A DNA stretch of 64,000 nucleotides from CAYYFX01 sp964571855 (GTDB taxonomy: Bacteria; ARS69), in NCBI GenBank assembly GCA_964571855.1, contig CAZNDO010000001.1, forward strand, positions 372,001 through 436,000, given 5' to 3'. Below, in pieces: positions 17,392-25,538 of the stretch; the first letter of the stretch is position 1, and each line of letters begins with the position of its first letter. A program made the translations under genes and the position numbers. Below the pieces are notes generated by a model. That model was given only the letters and a program-made list of their open reading frames with translations. It made no database searches and was not told the origin of the DNA.

Positions 17392-18731
17392 CGCACCCTC
17401 CGCGACCGGCTCTGGAACACCGTCTCCGCGCCGAGGAAGAACTGGAACCCCTCTTCGCCGCGGGCCACGTGCGCCGTGAAGCCGTTGTCGCCGATCACGT
17501 ACGCCACGCCGAGCCCCACGGACGGCTCGATGTCGGCGAGCCGCAGCTCATCCGCGCGCGCCGCCACCGTGCCCCAGTCCACGAACAGGTTCCCGTGCAT
17601 GCGCGTGGTCACCGGGTAGTGGTACTCCGCCGTCAGCAGCATCCCCGTGCGGTCCGTGAAGCGGTCCCGCGAGTACCCGCGCATCCCGGTCTTCCCCCCG
17701 AGGCGCACGAGCTCCGTGTAGGGGATGTCCTCCGGATCGTCGGACACCACGCCCTCCGCCATCGCGCGCAGCGCGAGCAGGCGGTTGCCGCGCCACAGGT
17801 CCACGTGGGTCTGCACCTCGCCGAGCCAGTGCCGGTAGTCCGCGTCGCCGTCCGAGTCCGCCACGTTCGTCCCGCCGGCCACGCGCGCAAGCGTTCCCCG
17901 CGTGGCGAACGCCTCGCGATCACGCGTGTCCCACACGAGCTCCGCCTCCGCCCCGTGGTAGTCGCTGGACTTCGCCCGCGCGAACTCCTCCGGGAACCCG
18001 ACGGCGACGGCCTCGTCCTCCTCTTCCTCCGGCGTGGCGAGATCGTCCCTGCGCGCGTAGCCCGCGAGCGCCGCCTTCCACCCGTTTGCCGGACGCAGCG
18101 CCACGGACGCCTCCACCAGGAGCCGGCGCCGCTGCGCCTCGAAGTCCTCCTCGTCCGAGTCCGGCCCGAGCCCGTGGAACAGGCGCTTCGGCTTGTTGTC
18201 CACGCGCGCGAGCGCCTCCCATTGCAGCATCCTCGGCGCGCTGCGGAAGTGCGCGGCCACCAGGTTCTCGTCGTCGGAGAGGAAGCCGGCGCTGAGGCGG
18301 AGCTTCGCGCCGGGCTGCGGCCAGTCCGCGGCCGTGGCATCCAGTCCCACGAGCGAGAACCCGATGTTCGTCTCGTATCCGAAGAACAGCGTGGAGCGGA
18401 ACGGACCGCGCTGGTAGCCGAAGCTCAGGAGGTCCGCCAGCGCGGACAGCACGTGGGCCCGATCCTCCGCCTCGGCCAGCTTCACCACCGGCCACGTGGC
18501 CACGCGCACGCCCACCCACGGCACGAAGAGCAACCCGCGGCCCGCGTACTGCAGCGCGGAGGCCTGGCGCGGAAGGGGCCGCTCGGTCCCGCGGATCGCG
18601 GCCGCGGAGTCCGGCGGGCTCTCCGCGGCGCCCGCATCCGCGGCGCCGGCATCGGCGGCGCCGACATCGGCGGGGCCGGAGAACGCGACGAGGGCGGCTG
18701 CCCCGAGCGGACCTAGGCGACGCAGGAACAT
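17388..18731 (-). CDS. Omp85/BamA-like surface antigen barrel protein
   Basis: A 447-residue outer-membrane protein. After a signal peptide it has an Ala/Asp-rich linker (DVGAADAGAADAGAAES), then a 16-strand-type barrel. Recognisable parts are FGYETNIGFSLVGLD, AELVWDTRDREAFATRGT (a standard barrel hairpin of this family), and ELVRLGGKTGMRGYSRDRFTDRTGMLLTAEYHYPV, which holds the conserved RGY motif followed by the E-x-R/H-Y-P region of the last strands. There are no POTRA repeats, so it matches the short bacterial surface antigen family (PF01103). An acidic EEEEDE loop lies near 245. Ribosome site GGAAGGTG precedes ATG 18731. It is co-transcribed with the kinase-like lipoprotein. Confidence 0.82.
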   Translation of the reverse strand: MFLRRLGPLGAAALVAFSGPADVGAADAGAADAGAAESPPDSAAAIRGTERPLPRQASALQYAGRGLLFVPWVGVRVATWPVVKLAEAEDRAHVLSALADLLSFGYQRGPFRSTLFFGYETNIGFSLVGLDATAADWPQPGAKLRLSAGFLSDDENLVAAHFRSAPRMLQWEALARVDNKPKRLFHGLGPDSDEEDFEAQRRRLLVEASVALRPANGWKAALAGYARRDDLATPEEEEDEAVAVGFPEEFARAKSSDYHGAEAELVWDTRDREAFATRGTLARVAGGTNVADSDGDADYRHWLGEVQTHVDLWRGNRLLALRAMAEGVVSDDPEDIPYTELVRLGGKTGMRGYSRDRFTDRTGMLLTAEYHYPVTTRMHGNLFVDWGTVAARADELRLADIEPSVGLGVAYVIGDNGFTAHVARGEEGFQFFLGAETVFQSRSRRVR

Positions 18732-18764
18732 CGGGCACCTTCCCGGCAAGCGGCGAGGCCGCGG

Positions 18765-18794
18765 ATTCTCGACGGGGTCCGCGGACCGCGTCAA
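18765..18794 (-). promoter_or_regulatory. Sigma-70-type promoter for the barrel/kinase-like operon
   Basis: TTGACG (18794-18789, minus strand) is followed after 18 bases by GAGAAT (18770-18765). The predicted leader to ATG 18731 is about 27 bases. This is the same -10 and spacing as before the beta-helix gene. The divergent gap 18732-18958 also carries the kinase promoter on the plus strand and nothing else that I see. Confidence 0.5.
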
Positions 18795-18932
18795 GGACGC
18801 CCCGGCTGCGGGAACGAGCGGCGTCGCCGCCGCTTCCGCGGCCCGTCCGAACCCTGCCGCGATCCCGGGCATCCAACCGGCGTCGAGGTGCGCTCCCCCG
18901 GCTCCGGGGTCTCTTCCCGGGGCGGGCATCGT

Positions 18933-18960
18933 TGCTGGGCTCCGGCCCGGGGTTTAGGAT
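18933..18960 (+). promoter_or_regulatory. Possible promoter giving a leaderless kinase transcript
   Basis: TTGCTG is followed after 17 bases by TAGGAT (18955-18960), which overlaps the first ATG. The transcription start would fall near 18967-18968, at the second ATG (MSQTEL). Either a leaderless mRNA starts there, or the true promoter lies elsewhere. Confidence 0.3.
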
Positions 18961-20626
18961 GGCTTCCATGTCCCAGACCGAACTCCTGGAGATCGGCCGC
19001 CGGACCCCGTCCTCGACGGCGGACTCCTCCGGCGCCGCCTTCGCCCGCTTCGACCCGGAGACCCGGCGCGAGGCGCAGCGCTCCCTGTCCGTGGCCGCAC
19101 TCACCTACGCGGTCGTCTACTTCCTCGCCTACACGTCGGGCTGGCTGCTGGACCCCGGACCCCGTCCCTTCCCGCCCGCGCACTCGCTCGCCGTCGCCGG
19201 GCTTTGCATCCTCGGGGCGGTGCTGGTGGGCCTCAAGGCGCGCAAGGGCATGCTGCCCCCGGTCAGCTTCGAGCCGCTGGCCGGCGCGTTCGGCGTGCTG
19301 GGATCGCTCGGGATCGCGGCCGGTTCGCACGAGTGGCGCGCCTTCATCGAGGCCGACCCGGAGATCACCGGCATCTCGTGGATCGCCGTGTGGATCATCG
19401 CGTACCCGAACCTCGTGACGCTCTGCCCCATGACGGTGCTCCGCGTCGGGGTCCTGTCGGCCCTGTGCATGCCGGCGATGTACGCGCTCGCGGTCCCCTT
19501 CGAGGGCCTGCCGGTGGTGGACGGCCGACCCAGCGCGGGCGCTGCGATCACGTTCCTCGCGCAGATCACCTTCCCCGTTCTCCTGTGCGCCGGCATGTCC
19601 ACGTTCATGGCCATCCGCATCTTCCGCATGGCCCACGACGTTTCCCGTGCCCGCCGCCTCGGCAACTACCAGCTCGTGGAGCTGCTCGGCCGCGGCGGCA
19701 TGGGCGAGGTGTGGCGCGCCACGCACCGGTTCCTCGCGCGGCCCGCGGCAGTGAAGCTCATCCGCTCCAACGGGGCCGGGAGCGATTCCGGCTCCGGGTC
19801 TCCCGGCGGCACGATGCTCAAGCGCTTCGAACGCGAGGCGAAGGCCACGGCGTCCCTCACGTCCCCGCACACCGTGGCGCTGTACGACTTCGGCCTCGCG
19901 CAGGACGGCGCGTTCTACTACGTGATGGAGCTGCTCGAAGGGATGGACCTGCGCAAGCTGGTGGAGAAGACGGGACCCGTGCCGTCCGCGCGCGTCGTGC
20001 ACTTCCTGCGCCAGGCCTGCGCGTCGCTCGCGGACGCGCACCAGTGCGGCCTGATCCACCGCGACGTGAAGCCCGCGAACCTCTACCTCTGCCGCCGCGG
20101 CCTCCAGTACGACTTCGTGAAGGTCCTGGACTTCGGCCTCGTGAAGGGAGCTCCCGAGGGCATGGAGACGGGCCAGCTCACCATGGAAGGGACCACGAGC
20201 GGCACGCCCGCGTTCATGGCGCCGGAGCTGTCGCTGGCGAGCGGCACCATCGACGGCCGCGTGGACCTGTACGCGCTCGGCTGCGTGGCGTACTGGCTGC
20301 TCACGGGCCGTCTCGTGTTCGAGGGGCCGAACGCGCTCTCCATCCTCGTGCAGCACGCCAAGGAGGAGCCGCTTCCGCCCTCGCGGGTCGTGGAGCTTCC
20401 CGTGAACCCGGACCTCGAGGCGCTCGTGATGGACCTCCTGCGCAAGGACCCGGCGCAGCGGCCGGCCGACGCCGTGGAGCTGGACCGCCGGCTCGCCGCC
20501 ATCGAGGCGAAGCACGGCGCGTGGACGCAGGAGCAGGCCGCGCGCTGGTGGCGCGCCCACCTCCCGCACCTCGCGGGCTCGCGCACGCTCGACCCGGAGC
20601 GCCCGCTCGCCGCCGCCGCTCCGTGA
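18959..20626 (+). CDS. Serine/threonine protein kinase with N-terminal membrane domain
   Basis: A 555-residue kinase. The first ~230 residues hold about six membrane helices, for example ALTYAVVYFLAYTSGWLL, GISWIAVWIIAYPNLVTL and LAQITFPVLLCAGMSTFMAI. The kinase domain follows at about 236-510: glycine loop LLGRGGMGEVW near 241, AVKLI lysine, HRDVKPAN near 366, DFG near 390 and an APE-like APELSLA. All catalytic residues are present. Membrane helices before the kinase is the reverse of the usual PknB order. Start 18959 was chosen by lack of upstream helix; 18968 is equally possible. Four bases after its stop a transporter-HEAT gene begins, so the two form an operon. Confidence 0.87.
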   Translation: MASMSQTELLEIGRRTPSSTADSSGAAFARFDPETRREAQRSLSVAALTYAVVYFLAYTSGWLLDPGPRPFPPAHSLAVAGLCILGAVLVGLKARKGMLPPVSFEPLAGAFGVLGSLGIAAGSHEWRAFIEADPEITGISWIAVWIIAYPNLVTLCPMTVLRVGVLSALCMPAMYALAVPFEGLPVVDGRPSAGAAITFLAQITFPVLLCAGMSTFMAIRIFRMAHDVSRARRLGNYQLVELLGRGGMGEVWRATHRFLARPAAVKLIRSNGAGSDSGSGSPGGTMLKRFEREAKATASLTSPHTVALYDFGLAQDGAFYYVMELLEGMDLRKLVEKTGPVPSARVVHFLRQACASLADAHQCGLIHRDVKPANLYLCRRGLQYDFVKVLDFGLVKGAPEGMETGQLTMEGTTSGTPAFMAPELSLASGTIDGRVDLYALGCVAYWLLTGRLVFEGPNALSILVQHAKEEPLPPSRVVELPVNPDLEALVMDLLRKDPAQRPADAVELDRRLAAIEAKHGAWTQEQAARWWRAHLPHLAGSRTLDPERPLAAAAP

Positions 20627-20630
20627 TCCC

Positions 20631-22937
20631 GTGACGTTGGACCGGTCCCGCCTCGAGGGCGCTGTCGGCGTCGCCACCGTGTGCGCGTTCCTGCTGGTCG
20701 CGCACCAGGTGGCGGCGAAGGCCGTGCGCGACGCGCTGTTCCTCTCGTACTTCGACGTCACGCTCCTCCCGCGGCTCGTGATGGCGGCCTCCGTCGTGTC
20801 CATCGCGGCCGCGCTCGGCGCGTCCCGCCTGCTCTCGCGGTTCGGCCCCGCACGCATGCTCCCCGCCGCGTGCGCGACCAGCGCCGTGGTCGTGCTGGGT
20901 CTCGCGGCCATCCAGCCCACGCTGCCGCGCGTGACCGCCGTGGGGATCTACCTGCACATCAGCATCTTCGGCGCCGTGCTCATCTCGTGGTTCTGGTCCA
21001 TGCTGAACGAGGGGCTGGATCCGAGCACGGCGCGACGCCGCGTCGGGCGGATCGCGGGCGGCGGCACGCTCGGCGGGCTGCTGGGCGGGCTCGCCGCGGA
21101 GCGCGTGGCCAGCATGTTCTCCACGGCCACGATGCTGCCGGTCCTGGCCGGGGCGCACGCCGCGTGCGCGCTGCTGGCGTGGCAGACCTCCACGGTCCTG
21201 GACATCCGCCGCACGGCGTCCGCCGGCGAGCCGCCCGCGCGCCCGGGATTCCAGGTGCTCGCCGAGGTGAAGTACCTGCGGGAGCTGGGCGCGCTCGTGA
21301 TGGTGGGGACGGTGGCGGCCACGCTGCTGGACTTCGTGTTCAAGGCGCGCGCGGCCGCCACGTTCGACGGTGACGAACTGCTCCGCGCCTTCGCGCTCTT
21401 CTACTCCGCCACGAGCCTCGTCACCTTCGTGCTGCAGTCCACGCTCACGCGGCGGATGCTGGCGCGCGGGGTGGCGCCCACCGCGGCCTCGCTGCCCGCG
21501 ATCGTCACCCTGGGCGCCGCGGGCGCCCTGATCGTGCCGGGCTTCCTGGCCGCGGGGATCGCGCGCGGTCTGGAGTCCGCGGTGCGCAGCTCCTTCTTCC
21601 GCTCCAGCTACGAGCTCTTCTACACGCCCGTTCGCCGGGCGGACAAGCGCGCGGCGAAGACCCTGGTGGACGTGGGGTTCGACCGTCTCGGGGACGCCGT
21701 GGGCGGCGGTCTCGTGCAGATCGTGCTCCTGGGCGGCGCCGCGCTCGGGCTCGGGGCCGCCGCCGGCGGCCTGACCACCGTGGCGCTGCTCGTCCTCGCC
21801 GGCATGCTGGGGCTGGTGGGGCTGACGCTCGCGCGGCGACTGGACCGCGGCTACACGCGCGCGCTGGAGGCGAGCCTGCTGGACCACGGGACCCCGAGCA
21901 CCGGGGCCACGGCCACCACGCTGCGCTCCGCGCTCGAGTCGCAGTCCGCGTTCTTCCCCACGCTGACGCAGCTGGAGCTGGGCGGCGAGGGCATGGACGT
22001 GCGGGACGGCACGCCGCGCGAGGCGATCGCGGTGGCGGGCCTCGCCGCGGCGGCCGCGCTGCCGGCGGCGGCCGCGCTGCCGGCGCCGGTCGCGGCGGAT
22101 GCCCCGCCGGTCCCCGCGGATCCGGTGCTGCAACTCGCCACGGAGCTGCGCTCGGGCAACGTGGACCGCGTGCGCGCGGCGCTGGTGTCGATCGGCGAGC
22201 CGCCGTCGGAGGTCATCTCCATCCTGATCCGGCTCCTCGCCTGGGACGCGGTGTCGGCGGACGCGGTGGAGGCACTGCGCCGTGCCGGGGACCGTCACGT
22301 GGGACAGCTCGTGGACGCGCTGCTGGATCCGGACGAGGAGTTCGCCACGCGACGGCGGCTGGCGCGCGTGCTGGCCACGAGCTCGTCCCCGCGCGCGGTG
22401 CGCGGCCTGCTCTCCGCGCTCGGCGACGCGCGCTTCGAGGTCCGCTTCCGTGCCGGCGTGGCGCTGGCGCGGCTGCACGAGCGGCGCCCGGACGTGGAGA
22501 TGGACCCGGCGGTGGTGCTGGCCGCGGTCGAGCGCGAGGCCCGCGTGAACCGGCACGTGTGGGAGAGCAACCGGCTCCTGGACGAGATCGGTCGCGAGGA
22601 GTCCCCGTTCTACGACGAGATCCTGCGCACGCGGTCGTCGCGCAGCCTCGAGCACGTGTTCAACGTGCTCTCGCTCGTGTATCCGCCGCAGGCGCTGCGC
22701 ATCGCGTACCGCGGCCTGCATGCGGAGGATCGCACGCTGCGCGGCACCGCGCTGGAGTACCTGGAGCAGATCCTCCCGCCGTTCATCCGTCAGTGCCTGT
22801 GGCCGTTCCTGGACGACGACCGCGACGTGCACGGCGCCGCGCGCGGACTGGACGACGTGATGGACTCCCTGCTGCGCTCGCACGAGTCCATCCAGGTGGA
22901 TCTGGAGCGGCTACGCCGGCGCGAGGACTCGCGCTGA
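20631..22937 (+). CDS. Transporter-like membrane protein with C-terminal HEAT repeats
   Basis: A 768-residue protein. Residues about 10-420 form about ten to twelve membrane helices in an MFS/nucleotide-carrier-like arrangement, starting VCAFLLVAHQVAAKAVRDALFLSYFDVTLLP. An Ala/Pro linker contains a perfect 18-bp duplication. Residues about 490-768 carry HEAT/PBS-type helical repeats (LVDALLDPDEEFATRRRLARVLATSSSPRAVRGLL). The start is GTG 20631, four bases after the kinase stop. Proteins of this build occur next to kinases or cyclic-nucleotide domains in environmental bacteria; no substrate is known. The kinase upstream is a plausible regulator of it. Confidence 0.72.
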   Translation: MTLDRSRLEGAVGVATVCAFLLVAHQVAAKAVRDALFLSYFDVTLLPRLVMAASVVSIAAALGASRLLSRFGPARMLPAACATSAVVVLGLAAIQPTLPRVTAVGIYLHISIFGAVLISWFWSMLNEGLDPSTARRRVGRIAGGGTLGGLLGGLAAERVASMFSTATMLPVLAGAHAACALLAWQTSTVLDIRRTASAGEPPARPGFQVLAEVKYLRELGALVMVGTVAATLLDFVFKARAAATFDGDELLRAFALFYSATSLVTFVLQSTLTRRMLARGVAPTAASLPAIVTLGAAGALIVPGFLAAGIARGLESAVRSSFFRSSYELFYTPVRRADKRAAKTLVDVGFDRLGDAVGGGLVQIVLLGGAALGLGAAAGGLTTVALLVLAGMLGLVGLTLARRLDRGYTRALEASLLDHGTPSTGATATTLRSALESQSAFFPTLTQLELGGEGMDVRDGTPREAIAVAGLAAAAALPAAAALPAPVAADAPPVPADPVLQLATELRSGNVDRVRAALVSIGEPPSEVISILIRLLAWDAVSADAVEALRRAGDRHVGQLVDALLDPDEEFATRRRLARVLATSSSPRAVRGLLSALGDARFEVRFRAGVALARLHERRPDVEMDPAVVLAAVEREARVNRHVWESNRLLDEIGREESPFYDEILRTRSSRSLEHVFNVLSLVYPPQALRIAYRGLHAEDRTLRGTALEYLEQILPPFIRQCLWPFLDDDRDVHGAARGLDDVMDSLLRSHESIQVDLERLRRREDSR
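22050..22085 (+). repeat. 18-bp perfect tandem duplication in the linker
   Basis: GCGGCCGCGCTGCCGGCG occurs twice head to tail (22050-22067 and 22068-22085), encoding the doubled AAALPA in the Ala/Pro linker between the membrane and HEAT parts. Being in frame, it only lengthens the linker. Confidence 0.8.
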
Positions 22938-22953
22938 ACCGTCCCGGACCGGA

Positions 22954-23349
22954 TCAGCCCGGCCGGCGGTAGGAGACCAGGCGGATCCGGCCGTCGGCGT
23001 CGCGCAGGTCGTCCTCCGGGAACTCCTCCACGCCCGAGAACGCGAAGGTCCCGTCCAGCTCGCGGTCCACCCACACCGTCACGCCCACGCCGTCCCCCGG
23101 CGCGGGGTGATCGACGGACGCGGTCTCCCCGGGATCCAGCACGAGGAGTCCGGCGGCGAGGAGGGTGGGCTCGCCGGGATCGATGACGTCCAGCGGCGGC
23201 CCGGCGAGCCGCAGCGCCGGCAGCGGGTCCACGAGCGCGGCGAGCGCGCGGTCCGTGTCGTTGCGCACGGTCAGCGTGGCCACGGGGTCGTTCGTGCAGC
23301 CGGCCAGCGCGAGCGCGGCCGCCAGGGCGGCTCCCACGCGACGGGACAC
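22954..23349 (-). CDS. Hypothetical lipoprotein
   Basis: A 131-residue lipoprotein with lipobox LAGC (Cys18). The mature part looks like an immunoglobulin-like or copper-chaperone-like beta-sandwich: VATLTVRNDTDRALAALV, LLVLDPGETASVDHPAPGDGVGVTVWV, ending in GRIRLVSYRRPG. I do not know the family. The GTG start is well placed after GGAGGAGG. It converges on the transporter-HEAT gene (17-base gap) and diverges from the TPR membrane gene. Confidence 0.68.
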   Translation of the reverse strand: MSRRVGAALAAALALAGCTNDPVATLTVRNDTDRALAALVDPLPALRLAGPPLDVIDPGEPTLLAAGLLVLDPGETASVDHPAPGDGVGVTVWVDRELDGTFAFSGVEEFPEDDLRDADGRIRLVSYRRPG

Positions 23350-23431
23350 GCGGCCTCCTCCGGGAGCGGGGAAGGCAGTATGCTTCGCGACCCGCATGGA
23401 CACAAGCGGCGGCGCAGCGGAGGGAGCACGC

Positions 23432-25321
23432 ATGGAGCAGTCGGCCGCCGCCGGGCGCCCGTCCCGGGCCGCGTTCGTGATGGGCCTGGCGCTGCTCGTC
23501 GCGCTCGTGCTCGGCGTGTACGCGCGCAGCCTCACCTTCGAACTCACGTCCTGGGACGACGACGTCCATCTGACCGCGAACCCGCGACTCGCGCCCACGC
23601 TCGCGAGCGCCGCCGGGTTCTGGGCGGCGCCGTACTCCGGTCTGTACATCCCGCTCACGTACACCGTGTACGTGGCCGGGGCCGGGCTGGCGCAGGCGCT
23701 CACAGGGGACCCGCTGGACCCGCGCGTCTTCCACGCGGGCTGCGTGCTCCTCCACGCCGCGGCGGCCGGCCTGGCATTCGCGCTGCTGCACGCGGTCACG
23801 GGACGCCTCGTGCCGGCCGCCCTCGGCGCCGCCCTGTGGGCCGTGCACCCGTTGCAGGTGGAGAGCGTGGCGTGGGTGTCGGAGACGAAGGGGCTCCTGG
23901 CGGCGGTGCTCATGCTGGCGGCGCTGCTGTCGTACCTGCGCTTCCGCGACGGGACCGCCGGCCGGCCCGCGTACGCACTCGCCACCGCGTGCTTCGTGCT
24001 GGCGCTCCTCGCGAAGCCGGTGGCGCTGGTCACGCCGCTCCTCGCGGCGATCCTGGATGCGGGGGTGCGGCGCCGGCCGCTGCGCGCCGGGTGGCGTCCG
24101 CTCGTCCCGTGGCTCGCGCTGGCCGCGGCCTTCGCGCTGCTCACGAAGGCGCTGCAGCCGGATGACGTGGTGATGGACGTGACGCCGGTCGGCGCCCGGC
24201 CGCTCGTGGCCCTGGACGCCATGGGGTTCTACCTCGCGAAGTCGGTGTGGCCGTCCGGCCTCGCCATCGACTACGGACGTTCGCCCTCGTTCGTGCGGGC
24301 GCAGCCGGTGTGGGGCGGGCTGTGGATCGTGCCGTTGCTGGCGGCGGCCGTCGGCGCGGCGCCCCGGCTCCGGCGCCCGCTCGGCGTCCCGCTCCTGTGG
24401 TTCGCCGCGGCGCTCTCGCCAGTGCTCGGCCTGGTTCCCTTCGGCTACCAGTACACGTCCACCGTGGCGGACCGGTACGCGTACGTGGCGCTCCTGGGTC
24501 CTGCGATGGCGGCCGCGTTCGTGCTCGTGCGCTTCCCCGGGCGGACGGGGCGCGTGGTGGCCGCGGCGGCGATCGTGCTGCTGGCGCAGGCGTCGCTGCG
24601 GCAGGCGAACGCGTGGCGCTCGAGCGGCACGCTGTATGCCGCCACCCTTGCCGTGAACCCGGGGAGCATCCACGCGAACAACAACCTCGGGCTGCTCGCG
24701 CTGGAGGAGGAGCGGGTGCCGGAGGCGCTCGCGCGGTTCGACCGCGCGCTCGCCACGCGCGACGACTACGTGCCGGCGATCGTGAACCGCGCGAAGGCCC
24801 TGCGCCTGCTCGGCCGGGGGGACGAGGCGGTTGCCGCGGCGACGCGCGCGGCGGGGATCGCGCCGGGGTTCGTGCCCGCGCGCGTGGAGGCCGCGGCCGC
24901 GTTTCTGGCCACGGGCCGCGAGGAGGACGCGGTGGCGCAGCTCCACGCCGCCTTCGCCGCGCAGCCGGACGACCCGGACGTGAACGTGAGCCTCGCGCGC
25001 TTCGCGCTCTCCCGCGGCGAGGCCGCCGTGGCCGAGCAGCACCTGCGCCGCGCGCTCGCCGCGGACCCCGGTTTCGCGGAGGCGCATCGCGAGCTGGGCG
25101 CGTGTCTCTGGCAGCTCGGCGACGAGACCGGCGCGGCCGCCGCCTACGAGGCCGCGCTGCGCGCGGATCCGCGCTCCTTCGAGGCGCATCGCGACCTGGG
25201 CAAGCTGCTCATGAATCGCGGCGACGCGGCGGGCGCCGCCGCCCACTGGCGGGAAGCGGCCGCGATCCGGCCGGAGGATGCGGAAGTGCGCGCCTACCTG
25301 GAACGGCAGGACCGCAGGTAG
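23432..25321 (+). CDS. TMTC-like membrane glycosyltransferase-type protein with TPR repeats
   Basis: A 629-residue protein. The first ~400 residues are about ten membrane helices of the TMTC / DUF1736-like kind, with the hallmarks LTSWDDDVHLTANP near the N-terminus (the acidic DD loop typical of GT-C enzymes), LWAVHPLQVESVAWVSETKGLLAA, and FGYQYTSTVADRYAYVALLG. The C-terminal ~200 residues are tetratricopeptide repeats, from SIHANNNLGLLALEEERVPEAL onward. The family includes eukaryotic O-mannosyltransferases; bacterial members are unproven but probably modify exported proteins. ATG 23432 follows GGAGGG. Confidence 0.8.
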   Translation: MEQSAAAGRPSRAAFVMGLALLVALVLGVYARSLTFELTSWDDDVHLTANPRLAPTLASAAGFWAAPYSGLYIPLTYTVYVAGAGLAQALTGDPLDPRVFHAGCVLLHAAAAGLAFALLHAVTGRLVPAALGAALWAVHPLQVESVAWVSETKGLLAAVLMLAALLSYLRFRDGTAGRPAYALATACFVLALLAKPVALVTPLLAAILDAGVRRRPLRAGWRPLVPWLALAAAFALLTKALQPDDVVMDVTPVGARPLVALDAMGFYLAKSVWPSGLAIDYGRSPSFVRAQPVWGGLWIVPLLAAAVGAAPRLRRPLGVPLLWFAAALSPVLGLVPFGYQYTSTVADRYAYVALLGPAMAAAFVLVRFPGRTGRVVAAAAIVLLAQASLRQANAWRSSGTLYAATLAVNPGSIHANNNLGLLALEEERVPEALARFDRALATRDDYVPAIVNRAKALRLLGRGDEAVAAATRAAGIAPGFVPARVEAAAAFLATGREEDAVAQLHAAFAAQPDDPDVNVSLARFALSRGEAAVAEQHLRRALAADPGFAEAHRELGACLWQLGDETGAAAAYEAALRADPRSFEAHRDLGKLLMNRGDAAGAAAHWREAAAIRPEDAEVRAYLERQDRR

Positions 25322-25342
25322 CTCGCGCGGCGCCCCGCAGAC

Positions 25343-25371
25343 TTGACGATGCTACGACACCCGTTATAACG
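25343..25371 (+). promoter_or_regulatory. higBA promoter with overlapping operator
   Basis: TTGACG (25343-25348), a 16-base spacer, then TATAAC (25365-25370), the best sigma-70-type promoter in the window. The perfect palindrome CGTTATAACG (25362-25371) lies over the -10, exactly where a HigA-type antitoxin would bind to repress its own operon. Confidence 0.65.
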
Positions 25372-25377
25372 TCATCC

Positions 25378-25538
25378 GTGATACGCTCATTCCTGGATCG
25401 CGGGACCGCGGATGTGTTCGACGGGACGGACTCCCGGTTCGCGAGGAGGACGGCATCCGGATCAACCGGCAATTCCGGGTCTGCTTCCGCGGGGAGGATG
25501 GTCATGCCTAAGAGGTCGAGATCACGGACTACCACTGA
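25378..25538 (+). pseudogene. higB: Decayed HigB toxin remnant
   Basis: The start IRSFLDRGTADVFDG matches the N-terminus of HigB/RelE-superfamily toxins (ribosome-dependent mRNA endonucleases). After about 25 codons the reading shifts frame and the conserved C-terminus appears: GIRINRQFRVCFRGEDGHA, a TAA stop at 25509-25511 where this family has Tyr, then EVEITDYH and TGA at 25536-25538. About 40-50 central codons, including the middle of the catalytic sheet, are gone. The gene therefore has an internal deletion with frame change plus a nonsense codon and cannot make active toxin. Confidence 0.75.

Noticed and set aside
25498..25503. ATG 25498 as start of higA
   Set aside because: The GGGGAGG site touches this ATG directly, while ATG 25504 has it at normal distance.
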